Source: Thalassomonas sp. RHCl1
GTDB lineage: Bacteria; Pseudomonadota; Gammaproteobacteria; Enterobacterales; Alteromonadaceae
NCBI RefSeq assembly: GCF_947387555.1
Contig: NZ_CANDNZ010000002.1
Span: 124,001 to 188,000, forward strand
Direction of reading: 5' to 3'
DNA: 64,000 bases
Below, piece by piece: positions 1-9,216 of this stretch (position 1 is its first letter; each line of letters opens with the position of its first letter). The position numbers and the translations under genes are program-made. The notes under the pieces are model-generated. The model was not told the origin of the DNA. It worked only from the letters and a program-made list of their open reading frames with translations, and did not search any database.

Positions 1-2270
1 GACTGCGTTATGCTGATGTCTTTTAAGATATCGGTCAGCAGCCTTAACAGCTTGCTGTTTTGATCTTTAAGGTTTTCTCCGCCGGGAAGCCCTGTCAGCT
101 GGGTCAGGGTGACCGCAGGCGTTGTCACCCTGTTAAAGGTCGTCAGGTTTTTCGTCAATTGCGCCGGGTTTTTGCTGACAAAGCGGCTGGCAATATCGCA
201 GATGCTGTTATTAAAGCGGAATGTTTTATCCAGTGTGGTGGTGCAGGTGTGACCAAAATAGGCGGAAAAGTGCCGGGTTAAGCTGACGTCCGAGCCGGCA
301 AAGCGGTATATGGCCTGCCAGTCGTCGCCGACACAAAACAAGGAAGCACCTTTGACGGCGTCGCGCAGCGCCTTGAGCAACTTGGCCCTGGGGGCTGAAA
401 TATCCTGAAACTCATCCACCATGATATAGCGCCAGGGAGAGGTAAACTGTCCCGACTGGATATAGGCGGTGGCCTTAGTGATCATATCGTCAAAGTCTAT
501 TTGCTGTTGCTTGGCCAGCATGGCCTGATAGGCCTGGTAAAGGGGAGCGAGTAGCTGCAAGGTTAAATCTACCTGGCAGGAGCCTCCTTTTGCTAACGCC
601 TCGGGCTTGCCGCTGAAAAAGGCCTTTATTTGTCCTGCCAGGCTGTTTTTATCGAAGCCGCCTGCCTTATATAAGGTCAGTAGTCGGGACAATGAGCCGG
701 CAAGGTTATCAAGGGCGCCAGTTTCTCTGAATTTTGTCAGTAGCGTTTGCTTATCTAACGGGGAAACAGGCACGGCACTTTTTTTAAGTTGTTGTTGCAG
801 CTCGCGGGTTAATTTCCCCTCGGTTAATAAGCTTTCATCCAACTCTATTAACCGGGTATTGTCGCTCTTATGGAGTTGGCGTTGCCATAAAATATCTTGC
901 CGATAACTTTTGTTATCAATAAAAGCCGGGGTCTCTTGTTTTTGGTTAAGGTGGCGAAATTCTATGGTGATAGCATATTCGGGTAAATAAAATGCCGGTT
1001 TATAAGGGCGAAAATCCGGTGTTTTAACAGCAGAAGCCGGGGTGCCATGGTTATTGTTAGCGCTACTTTTTGGGGAAAAGTAGGCTTGGCGGTAGTGATA
1101 GCTTATCCCCATTTTGTGTAAATAGTCGGCGATGAGCAGTTCGCCATAACTGTGAACCCTATCTCCTGCCACAGAGATAATATGATTATCCCTGAGATAG
1201 GCAATATGCCCGGCCAATGTGGTGAAATCAAAAGCACTGCACTTGGGATAGCGATAGCGTTCAAGATATCGTAATACCAGGGCCGGGTAGTCGCTATGGA
1301 GGTTTGGCTCGGTTAACATTTGATTGAGTTGCTGCTCCAGCCAAAGCTGTCTGGCGCTTTCATCCTGGGCCAATGGCGTTAACCCCGGCGCTTTTCCCTC
1401 TACTTTGGTAATAATGGTCTGGCCAAGGGCATGAAAAGTTGAACTGCTGATATCCGTTCTGCCCAGACGTTGTCTGATCCTCTCATCCATCTCTTTGGCG
1501 GCTTTATTGCCAAAAGCCAGCAATAATATTTCTGTGGCGCTGGCCTGATGACTGTTCAGTAAATAACCGGTGCGTCCCACCATCACACTGGTTTTTCCGG
1601 TCCCCGCGCCCGCCAGTACCAGGTTGTTGTGCTCATCTGAAATACAGGCAATTTGTTGCTGGGGGGTTAACGGGTTCGCTTCTATCTGTTGGAAAAAATC
1701 ACCAAAGCGACTTTGCTGCGTTTTGATATATTCTTGCCGGTATTGCTGCAAGTCTTTTTCCGACCAGCGACTGAGGTGTTGCAGGCGTTTAAAGGCCTGC
1801 TCTTGTTCAGGGGTTAAGCCGTTTTTTGGCATAGTTTCCGGCCAGGGCTTTATCGCCGCCCGGGCAAGACTTTTGATGGTTAACCAGGTTTGTTGACGCA
1901 AATAACATTTTTCTTCCCCGGGATGTAATAACCGGTAACAGGCATTGGCGGCCTCTACCAGCTGCCGGCCATGGATACGGCACCAGGCCAGGGTTGCCTG
2001 CTCAAGCATTTGCTTTGCCTGTTTTTTCTCCAGCCAGCTAAAGCGATAAACCTGCTCTTTGTATTGCCATACCAGGGCGGCAAAGAAAAATCCGCGGTCA
2101 ATCTCAGGCAGACCTGGCATTTCCTGCCAGTGAAAATGCTGTTCACAACCGCTTCGTGTATCGGTTAAGGCATGTTCACTGAGGTGTAGGTGGTGTTTAT
2201 TTCTGGTCAGTAAATTGATCAGCCAGTAAGGCTTAATATTCAGGTTTAACTTCAAAAGGGGCTTACTCAT
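1..2270 (-). CDS. helD: DNA helicase IV (UvrD/Rep superfamily 1), C-terminus cut by window edge
   Basis: ATP-dependent 3'-5' DNA helicase of superfamily 1. The frame runs open from ATG at 2270 to the window edge (about 756 residues), so helicase motifs IV-VI are missing. Visible: Walker A LAGAGTGKTS near residue 226, AFGNKAAKEMDERIR as in E. coli HelD, motif II VDEFQDIS near 617, and motif III GDDWQAIYRFAGSD. The N-terminal region before Walker A matches the HelD N-terminal domain in position. Between about residues 377 and 457 there is an insert (SYGELLIADYLHKMGISY, then KPAFYLPEYAITIEF) shaped like the PD-(D/E)XK nuclease-like insert of some HelD/UvrD homologues. The acidic residue expected in a PDFYL-type motif is Ala here. 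Even truncated, it is longer than E. coli HelD (684 residues). Family call is firm; activity of the insert is doubtful. Confidence 0.9.
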   Translation of the reverse strand, partial: MSKPLLKLNLNIKPYWLINLLTRNKHHLHLSEHALTDTRSGCEQHFHWQEMPGLPEIDRGFFFAALVWQYKEQVYRFSWLEKKQAKQMLEQATLAWCRIHGRQLVEAANACYRLLHPGEEKCYLRQQTWLTIKSLARAAIKPWPETMPKNGLTPEQEQAFKRLQHLSRWSEKDLQQYRQEYIKTQQSRFGDFFQQIEANPLTPQQQIACISDEHNNLVLAGAGTGKTSVMVGRTGYLLNSHQASATEILLLAFGNKAAKEMDERIRQRLGRTDISSSTFHALGQTIITKVEGKAPGLTPLAQDESARQLWLEQQLNQMLTEPNLHSDYPALVLRYLERYRYPKCSAFDFTTLAGHIAYLRDNHIISVAGDRVHSYGELLIADYLHKMGISYHYRQAYFSPKSSANNNHGTPASAVKTPDFRPYKPAFYLPEYAITIEFRHLNQKQETPAFIDNKSYRQDILWQRQLHKSDNTRLIELDESLLTEGKLTRELQQQLKKSAVPVSPLDKQTLLTKFRETGALDNLAGSLSRLLTLYKAGGFDKNSLAGQIKAFFSGKPEALAKGGSCQVDLTLQLLAPLYQAYQAMLAKQQQIDFDDMITKATAYIQSGQFTSPWRYIMVDEFQDISAPRAKLLKALRDAVKGASLFCVGDDWQAIYRFAGSDVSLTRHFSAYFGHTCTTTLDKTFRFNNSICDIASRFVSKNPAQLTKNLTTFNRVTTPAVTLTQLTGLPGGENLKDQNSKLLRLLTDILKDISITQ

Positions 2271-2649
2271 TTTTATTATGGTTATCACTAAATGCCGCTT
2301 GGTTTATACCGTTAGCTAAGGGCGTTTTTTCTGGAAAATTATCAGCGAGCTTGATGGCTAATGCCCTGCATTTAACTCCGGCAGTGTATGATATTTTTAT
2401 TATCCAATACAAGATTTTGCCGAGAAAGGTTGATTATGGACTTCAATGTGTAAGTCATGATGTTGTCTTGCCCTGAATATTTTCTTTGTTGTCTCTTGAT
2501 GCTGTTAAGCTGCTGTGCCGAGCGTGTCTGCTCAGGTGGCCGTTTGACTTAATATCGGTAGAATTATCCCGAGAAAAGCGTTTAATTTCCTTTTGGTTTC
2601 ACTTATCTTTGACTTTCATTGCGCACTTGCAACAACAGCGGAGATTAAC
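2271..2649. other. intergenic region upstream of helD
   Basis: About 380 nt that should hold the helD promoter on the minus strand and leader sequence for the small plus-strand reading frame that follows. No repeat, RNA or recognisable operator was seen. Confidence 0.4.
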
Positions 2650-2901
2650 TTGGGTTATTTTAGTATTAGCCGCATACATACGTCTTTGGGCATTTTTCGT
2701 TTAACCGGGCATTGGCGGTGTCAAAGTTATGCGGTGGAAGGTATCAGGGTGGAGACCCTTGATATTTTAGGCACAGACGGCTGGTTGGCGTTAGCGCTGG
2801 AAAAGGAGGCTGTTAAAACGCTGATCGGGGAGTTAACCTCTGAACTCCTGGCTCACTTGCTGGAAAAAGAGCAGGTCTGCGCTGATAGCCGGCAGACCTG
2901 A
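2650..2901 (+). CDS. possible small hypothetical protein (83 aa)
   Basis: Not recognised. The frame is open from an ATG at 2593, but a TTG at 2650 is preceded by a GGAG at 2640-2643 with suitable spacing, so I favour the TTG start. The product would be soluble, with a likely beta-rich first half (LGIFRLTGHW, IRVETLDILG) and a helical tail (EKEAVKTLIGELTSELLAHL). Codon use in the second half looks coding. It ends 40 nt before the stop of the convergent GH81 fusion gene. It could equally be a chance frame; no domain or neighbour supports a function. Confidence 0.35.
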   Translation: MGYFSISRIHTSLGIFRLTGHWRCQSYAVEGIRVETLDILGTDGWLALALEKEAVKTLIGELTSELLAHLLEKEQVCADSRQT

Positions 2902-2940
2902 AAACTTTAGTTTATATGAGGCTTAGCAAACCAAGGGCGT

Positions 2941-5900
2941 TTACAAAGAGCCGATAAATTTAAGCAGCGCCGTTTTATCGTCGCTACTGAGGTTTTGATA
3001 AGCGTTAGCTGAGGCTTCAGCTTCCCCGCCATGCCAGCGGATGGCTTCATCCAGGCTGCGGGCCCGGCCATCATGCAGGTAGCCGTGGGCCGGGGTACAG
3101 GTTTCATTGCCGTCAAGGCCAAAAGCAACGCCGCCGGGCTCACCGGTAACGCCGCCGGTGACACAGGCGCTTAAGCCCACACCCCATAAAGGCGCGGTGC
3201 GCCATTCGGCTCCGCTTGCCAAGCCTTCTCCCAGATTATCGGCAAGGCCCGGCCCCATATCGTGGAGCAGCATATCTGTGTACGGGTAGATGGTTTGGTT
3301 GCGTAACTCTGCCAATGGGTGAAACTCACTGGTTTGAAAACTCTCGATATGGCAACTATTACAGCCGCTGCTATTAAACAGCTGCTTGCCGCGGAGGACT
3401 TCGCTGTCATTATAATCCCGCTGGGATCTCACCCCCAAAAGAGAAATATATTTCACCAAATTATCCAGGTGTTCATCGGCCAACGGGCTGTTGCTGGCGC
3501 AATCGTTTTGCTCTGTTCCGCAATCCGGCGCAGGCAATACTGAGGTCATCACCCCCATATCGGTATTTAATGCCGCCGATACCTGGTGTTTGATACTGGC
3601 GGTCGCCGCCTTATAGCCAAAACGGCCTAAGCGGGTCTCTCCGGTGACAGGGTCAGCTACTTTTGCGGCTTTGCCCGAAATACCGTCGCCATTGCTGTCA
3701 TTTTCATCCGCCAGGGCAAGAATACTGGTTTCGGATATGGCCTCAAGCAGGCCCAAACCGTTTAATTGCGGCGTGATGCGTGCTGAAAACTGTTGTGGGC
3801 TAATGCCGCTAAATTGATAGTTGGGGGAGCGCAGGCCGTTTTCTTCTGTCCAGGAGGTTATTGAAGCTAATCCTTCGCTGCCGGCATTGCCCCGGGCCTG
3901 TCCCTGCAATACCCGGCCTAAATTCGGGTGAGGATTGCCATTACCATCTCCGACTTTAAATACCCATTTATCCAGGGGCGCCCCCAATCCGGCAGGTACG
4001 GCGCGGCCGTTGCGTACATGGCAGCTGGTGCAGCGCTCATTGATATAATGGCTGCCGGCTAAACCTGTGACTTCGGCGAATACGCCATTTTCTTCATGTT
4101 CATCATGGCTGCCGTCAACAAAGGAGCTGTGATGGACACGGCGTCCCAGTACCCAGGGCTGGCCATTGTCATAAGAGAGGTTGGTGGCCATTTGCTGGAA
4201 GTGGCCGTCGGGCTCGGCGGTCATTTGCACATGCAAACTGGTATCGCCGCCGGCGCGGGCGGACTCGGGCACCGGAATTGAGTCACGCTGGAACAGGTTG
4301 CCGCCGACAAAAGCTTCTTTGTCGGTAACATCCCAGGGCACTATGCCGGTACCTACGATATATAAATAGGTGGTGCCGTAATAGTTGGAGCGGCCTCTTG
4401 CCAGGGTCGAAGCGTCGAGGAACTGGCTGATCTCAAACTCAAGTTTATCGCCGATTTGAATGTTGCGATTTTCCCGGCAGTTCCAGCTGCTTTCTTTAAC
4501 ATAGTTGCGGTTATCCTGGGTTGCCATGACGCCGTTGCCGCAATACTCCGCCAGGGTATTATTGCCCAGGTACCACCAGCGGTTTTCCGCCTGTTGATCG
4601 TCGAGTTTGTTTAAGGTTTTCACCTTCATTTCGATACCGGAGCCGCCTTTGGCAACATAATCGATGATCTCGATGGCGGCGGTGCGGTCTTCCCAGTAAA
4701 AACTGAGGAAGTGATCATAGGCCTGGAAGTGGTTTTCTTTGGCGTGGCGATCCCGTGCCCGGTCGGAAAACCGGGTGACCAGGGCATCGCCGCGGTCAAA
4801 AGTGATGGCATCCGCCAGCGGCGTCGTTTCATCGTACAAGGGGACAATATTCCCCAGTGCCTGGCCATAACTTACCGTCCACCAGAGGTTATTGAGGCCG
4901 TGACCGTTTGTTTGTCCCGCTTGAGTATCGCCGCTGTAAAAATAAAGCGGTTTGCCCTGATAGGCCAGCTGTAAAGTGCCGTCTCCCCGGTCCACTGTGC
5001 TCAGGTCATTGACGCCGGAGGCAACACCATCGGTAACCAGTAGCGGCGGCCAGGCCAGGGCGCAGTCGTCAAAGCAGCTGCTCTGGCCACTGATATCGTT
5101 ATCAAAGCTGTATAAGGCAAAGCCGGGGGCAGGGGAGTCCAAGCCTCCCACCAGCAGGCCATTGGCGCTGGTGATTTCCTGGTGAGCCGGTGAAGAAAGC
5201 GGGCAGCCGTTATTATCTACCTGGCTTCCCTGCGGGGTATCGGCGCATAAGTCCCGGCTGTCGGGGATCCCGTCGCCGTCGCTGTCGGCATCAGGGTTAT
5301 CTGGATTGTCTGGTTCATCCGGGTTTGATGATACCAGGTAAGTGGGTTGGGGCGGGGTATCTATGGCGCCCGTGGGGGTGTTATAGGTAAACCAGTAATC
5401 TATGCTGTCCCCCTGGCTAAGGCCTTCAAGGGTATACACCTTAGTATCGCCGGCGGCAACCATAGTGACATTTTGCTGGACGCTGTTATTCACCTGGTAG
5501 TGCACGATTGCCCAGTCGCTGGTATTGACATAAAAGCTGACTGAAGTGCCGCTGGGCTGCCCGATGCCAAAATCATCTGGTGGCGATGTGCTTACCGGGC
5601 AACCCGAGCTGTCAACCTGGGTACCGGCGGGCGTATTTGGGCATAAATCATTGCTATCTGATACGCCGTCGCCGTCGCTGTCTGTCGGGGTACTGTTTGA
5701 CAGGGTATAGCGGGGCTGCGCCGGGGTATCCAGGGCGCCGGTTGGCGTGTTATAGGTAAAGAAATAGTCAAGGAAGTCGCCCGGGTTTAAGCCGGTGACT
5801 GTGTATTCATTGCGTGTACCTGTTTGTGTCATAGTTACATTCAACTGGCCACCACCGTTGACCTGGTAATGCACGATTGCCCAGTCGCTGGTATTAACAT

Positions 5901-8900
5901 AGAAGGTAACGGAATCGCTAACGGTTTGGCTAATACCAAACTCATTTTGCACCAGGGGGCAGCCGCTGGCATCTACCTGGGTACCCGGTGGCGTATCCGG
6001 GCAAAGATCTAAGTTGTCGGTGACGCCGTCATTATCGCTGTCTGTTGGTGTTAACGGGCAACCGTTGGCATCTACCTGGGTACCTGCTGGTGTATCCGGG
6101 CAAAGATCCTGGCCATCGGCAACGCCGTCATTATCGCTGTCTGTTGCTGTTAACGGGCAGCCGCTGGCATCTACCTGGGTGCCTGCTGGCGTATCCGGGC
6201 AAAGATCTAAGTTATCGGTGATGCCGTCATTATCGCTGTCTGCTGCTGTTAACGGGCAGCCGTTGGCATCAACGGCGGCATTTTCCGGGGTATTAGGGCA
6301 AAGGTCTAAATCATCTATGATACCGTCGTTATCGCTATCTGTTGCCGTTAGCGGGCAGCCATTGCCGTCCACCTGGGTGTTGGCGGGGGTATCCGGGCAG
6401 AGATCTAAGGGATCGGCGATACCGTCATTATCCGAGTCTGCGATTGCGACGCCCGGTCCCTGGTTCATCGATCTTGCAGGTACAACTAAACCCATGCCAT
6501 CGCTAAAGAGTAGGGTTTTATCGCTATTTGTAGCGTTATAGGCAACATAGGTTTTCACGCCGTTCTTATTGAACACTAACCCTAAGCTGTGCCCCACTGG
6601 GCGTATGCTGAAATCCGGTTGTCCCAAAAGTTGCAGGGTTTTAATATGGTGATAGGTATGGGCCCTGGACTCGCCAAATTCGATGCCCAGTGCCGGGTCT
6701 ATACCGTTCACCGGGTCATCGCTGATATTGGTGGATTTCCAGCGGGCAAGGGCGGCATCGGGATCGGCAAAAGCCAGGTATTCGCTGAGTAAATCCTGCC
6801 AGCGGTCTCGAAATTGCTCCTTGTTGAATTGTCCGCCGTCGCCGTCCCACAGCTGGTATTCGCTCCAGATGGCATCGAAATTTTGCTGCACAAAGTTCGG
6901 GTTTTCACCTAAATACATGGAAGCGGCGGTAATAGGTAAAAAGTTGATGGCATGGGTCTGGATAGGATCTTCCGTCCACCAGGTGCTGTGATCATAACCA
7001 CCGCCCCAGACTCGGGAAGCTTCTATGTTGGGGTAATCTTTATGGCCGATATCGCCATAGAGGTTAAACCAGTAACTGTTGGCGGCTTCTATTTCATGGG
7101 TATAGAGGTAGATCCCCAGATCACGGATGCTTTTATCCCCGGTGGCTTCCCCCCAGAGAATTAAACCGGCCCAGGCGTTAATGCCTTCCGAGGAAGCTTC
7201 GTTATTGTTGCCGCCGGCCCAGACGCCGTCGGGGTTGTGGGGCACGGTACCGGACGCCCAGGAATGCCCTTCATAGATATCAAAATTACGTAAAAACGGA
7301 TAACGGCTGCTGTTTCTGTCATAACCTGCAATATCATTGATCAGCTCTTTGACCATACCGCCCCAGTTTTCATCTTGGGCCCAAACGGGATCGCGCAGGG
7401 CAATCTGCGCAGCGGCATTTATCCAGTAGCCGTAATGAAAATGATGGTCGTTAAGATCATTGTCTGAGCCATAACTTGCCGGATAACCGATCAAGGTGCC
7501 GTAGTCCTGATTGTAATAAAAATAATTATCCGGAGTCGGCTTATTGCCGTCAAACCAATATTCTAGCTGGCCTTGTAAACTATCCAGCATATCTGTGGTC
7601 ATGGGGGCTACTTCACTGTCGTTGTCATCGAGCATATCGGCAATGCCGATCAAACCGGATAAGCGATTGAGGTTTTTCCCCATCCAGTAAGTGTCATAAC
7701 CGCTGTTACCGCCATCAGCGCCCGGTTGGATAAACTTGGGGGTTAATGACGCGCCGTAGCCATAATAATCCGCCAGGTGTTGGGTGACCTCACTCACCGC
7801 AGCGGCATCCGGCAGATCAGGCATCCGGGGTAAAATGCCATGGTAGTCCATCACGGTAGTGAAACTGCTGCCGGCGACAAGCTTCATGATGCCGCGAATA
7901 CTTTCATATTGGTCGCCTGTGGTGTTGCCGCTGAGATTACGCCACTGGTGGGGGTAGAGCGCCATCAGAGTACCGCTATTGTTGCCTTCGCTTTTGGCTG
8001 TGGTCGTTACCTGATATTGGGTGCTCACCTGGCCGGTACTGTCGCTTACCGACCAGGAAACCCGGGTATCGGTAACAAAGTTATAGGCTTTGTCGGCAAA
8101 GGCTAAGAAAGTGGCGTTGGTGTCATCGGGCAGGCCGGCGACGGTGAAGTAATTTTTGCCCTCAGGCAGGTTAGCGCTGATTTGTGTGGCAGAAATGCTC
8201 CAGCTGGTGCCCAAAGGCGCAAATAAACCATAATGGTTATACTGGTTTGCTACCGGATCCCATATCCGGATATGGAGCTGATGGCCGTTATTGCTGACGA
8301 CATTCATGCTGGTGCCGCGCTTTAGGCTTACCACAGGTTCGCTATCGGTAAATTCAAAAAAAGCATAGGGCAGGCCATGGCCTATGGTGGCCTTCATTGC
8401 CTTGTTGCCATTGGCCATCACCAGATCATAACTCCAATCGGTGATCTTATCCGCCCTGGCATCGTTTGGTGCGAAGGTTGACGGTTTTACCACTAAATCG
8501 ACATTGCCATCATGCATGCGCCTGACGGAAGTTTCGCCCATGTTATCAACGCTGCCGATGGAGAGCGGCGGCAGGCTGATCTCCAGGCCTTCATTAGTGG
8601 CTTTAAAGCTTAACGGGTGGGCATAAAGTGATTTGGAGAAGGGATCCATGATCAAGCTAGATGCCCAGTCGTTGGTGGGAATAGGGCCGGTGAAGTTTGC
8701 CGTTAAATAGGGATTTGCCGGTGTTGTCCTGCTTGAGCGGGCAAAAGGGCCCTGCCAGTCAAAGAGTTGCTCGCCGACGGCTTCGAGACTGACTGCGCCG
8801 GCGCCGATTTGCTCGGTTGGCCAGTCAGCAGCCTGAGCGGGGGCTATCAGGGTGGTCAGGGTCAATAAGGTGGCGGACCACCCGGGGCGTATCAACCTCA

Positions 8901-8940
8901 TCGGCCGTCGCCATGGCCAAGAATTACTCGTTGTTTTCAT
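2941..8940 (-). CDS. Secreted GH81 endo-beta-1,3-glucanase fused to TSP3 repeats, CBM56-like modules and a di-heme oxidoreductase
   Basis: A 1999-residue exported protein. Signal peptide ends near residue 38 (PAQA/ADW). Residues about 55-810 are a GH81 laminarinase: DHHFHYGYW with D498, and NNNEASSEGINAWAG with E581 and E585, match the catalytic Asp/Glu/Glu pattern of the family. Seven thrombospondin type 3 repeats (DSDNDG..D..DLCPDTP) lie at about 833-990, 1083-1117 and 1217-1247. Two CBM56-like beta-1,3-glucan-binding modules, both with FYVNTSDWAIVHYQVN, are at about 1000-1083 and 1123-1203. About 1253-1363 resembles COG4315/PF03640 (ALYSFDND, CALAWPPLL, KPLYFYSGDT). About 1370-1999 is a DUF1111/DHOR di-heme thiol oxidoreductase: heme motifs C1637-TSCH and C1860-NSCH, and the family block YTDMLLHDMGPGLADN, EWRTAPLWGVG, LHDGRARSLDEAI. 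Likely role: cleave beta-1,3-glucan outside the cytoplasm with an attached redox function of unknown substrate. Domain calls are firm; the redox role is inferred. Confidence 0.9.
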   Translation of the reverse strand: MKTTSNSWPWRRPMRLIRPGWSATLLTLTTLIAPAQAADWPTEQIGAGAVSLEAVGEQLFDWQGPFARSSRTTPANPYLTANFTGPIPTNDWASSLIMDPFSKSLYAHPLSFKATNEGLEISLPPLSIGSVDNMGETSVRRMHDGNVDLVVKPSTFAPNDARADKITDWSYDLVMANGNKAMKATIGHGLPYAFFEFTDSEPVVSLKRGTSMNVVSNNGHQLHIRIWDPVANQYNHYGLFAPLGTSWSISATQISANLPEGKNYFTVAGLPDDTNATFLAFADKAYNFVTDTRVSWSVSDSTGQVSTQYQVTTTAKSEGNNSGTLMALYPHQWRNLSGNTTGDQYESIRGIMKLVAGSSFTTVMDYHGILPRMPDLPDAAAVSEVTQHLADYYGYGASLTPKFIQPGADGGNSGYDTYWMGKNLNRLSGLIGIADMLDDNDSEVAPMTTDMLDSLQGQLEYWFDGNKPTPDNYFYYNQDYGTLIGYPASYGSDNDLNDHHFHYGYWINAAAQIALRDPVWAQDENWGGMVKELINDIAGYDRNSSRYPFLRNFDIYEGHSWASGTVPHNPDGVWAGGNNNEASSEGINAWAGLILWGEATGDKSIRDLGIYLYTHEIEAANSYWFNLYGDIGHKDYPNIEASRVWGGGYDHSTWWTEDPIQTHAINFLPITAASMYLGENPNFVQQNFDAIWSEYQLWDGDGGQFNKEQFRDRWQDLLSEYLAFADPDAALARWKSTNISDDPVNGIDPALGIEFGESRAHTYHHIKTLQLLGQPDFSIRPVGHSLGLVFNKNGVKTYVAYNATNSDKTLLFSDGMGLVVPARSMNQGPGVAIADSDNDGIADPLDLCPDTPANTQVDGNGCPLTATDSDNDGIIDDLDLCPNTPENAAVDANGCPLTAADSDNDGITDNLDLCPDTPAGTQVDASGCPLTATDSDNDGVADGQDLCPDTPAGTQVDANGCPLTPTDSDNDGVTDNLDLCPDTPPGTQVDASGCPLVQNEFGISQTVSDSVTFYVNTSDWAIVHYQVNGGGQLNVTMTQTGTRNEYTVTGLNPGDFLDYFFTYNTPTGALDTPAQPRYTLSNSTPTDSDGDGVSDSNDLCPNTPAGTQVDSSGCPVSTSPPDDFGIGQPSGTSVSFYVNTSDWAIVHYQVNNSVQQNVTMVAAGDTKVYTLEGLSQGDSIDYWFTYNTPTGAIDTPPQPTYLVSSNPDEPDNPDNPDADSDGDGIPDSRDLCADTPQGSQVDNNGCPLSSPAHQEITSANGLLVGGLDSPAPGFALYSFDNDISGQSSCFDDCALAWPPLLVTDGVASGVNDLSTVDRGDGTLQLAYQGKPLYFYSGDTQAGQTNGHGLNNLWWTVSYGQALGNIVPLYDETTPLADAITFDRGDALVTRFSDRARDRHAKENHFQAYDHFLSFYWEDRTAAIEIIDYVAKGGSGIEMKVKTLNKLDDQQAENRWWYLGNNTLAEYCGNGVMATQDNRNYVKESSWNCRENRNIQIGDKLEFEISQFLDASTLARGRSNYYGTTYLYIVGTGIVPWDVTDKEAFVGGNLFQRDSIPVPESARAGGDTSLHVQMTAEPDGHFQQMATNLSYDNGQPWVLGRRVHHSSFVDGSHDEHEENGVFAEVTGLAGSHYINERCTSCHVRNGRAVPAGLGAPLDKWVFKVGDGNGNPHPNLGRVLQGQARGNAGSEGLASITSWTEENGLRSPNYQFSGISPQQFSARITPQLNGLGLLEAISETSILALADENDSNGDGISGKAAKVADPVTGETRLGRFGYKAATASIKHQVSAALNTDMGVMTSVLPAPDCGTEQNDCASNSPLADEHLDNLVKYISLLGVRSQRDYNDSEVLRGKQLFNSSGCNSCHIESFQTSEFHPLAELRNQTIYPYTDMLLHDMGPGLADNLGEGLASGAEWRTAPLWGVGLSACVTGGVTGEPGGVAFGLDGNETCTPAHGYLHDGRARSLDEAIRWHGGEAEASANAYQNLSSDDKTALLKFIGSL
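5980..6450 (-). repeat. five tandem TSP3-coding repeats
   Basis: Five near-identical units of about 93-96 bp encode calcium-binding thrombospondin type 3 repeats (DSDNDG + DLCPDTP + QVD.NGCPLT) between the GH81 domain and the first CBM56-like module. Two more single units, near 5590-5690 and 5200-5290, separate the later modules, so the repeats act as linkers. The same motif occurs in the OmpA-like protein at 34.1-35.3 kb. Confidence 0.85.
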
Positions 8941-9066
8941 TGCATTATTCCTTGTTGTAATTATTTTAGTGCTTTAGTTCTACTAGTGATGTAACCGCTA
9001 AGACTTATCATTGGCGCCGGGTTTCTTGTTGGCATAAATCCAATGTCTGAAAGAAATAAAACAAAC

Positions 9067-9080
9067 TGTAAGCGTTTACA
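9067..9080. promoter_or_regulatory. LacI-family-type operator, proximal
   Basis: TGTAAGCGTTTACA is a 14-bp palindrome with one mismatched pair and a central CG, the hallmark of LacI/GalR family operators. It lies 127-140 nt upstream of the GH81 fusion start, consistent with sugar-responsive control. No LacI-type regulator is encoded in this window, so the regulator is inferred. Confidence 0.55.
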
Positions 9081-9200
9081 TTTTTGTTTGAATAATTATC
9101 GAAAAAATTTTGGCTTTAGCTTATTTATTCCCAGTGTTCCGTTACCAGTAAAAAGTGCTCTCCTCATTAGCAGGAAAACTATAGACTAAAAAAAACACAA

Positions 9201-9216
9201 ATGAAAGCGCTTACAT
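9201..9216. promoter_or_regulatory. LacI-family-type operator, distal
   Basis: ATGAAAGCGCTTACAT is a 16-bp palindrome with one mismatched pair around a central GC. It resembles the proximal site and lies about 260-276 nt upstream of the GH81 fusion start. Two sites 134 bp apart could support looping, or serve a second divergent promoter. Confidence 0.55.

Noticed and set aside
6014-6541. Plus-strand frame opposite the TSP3 repeats
   Set aside because: Repetitive mirror of the coding repeats on the other strand.
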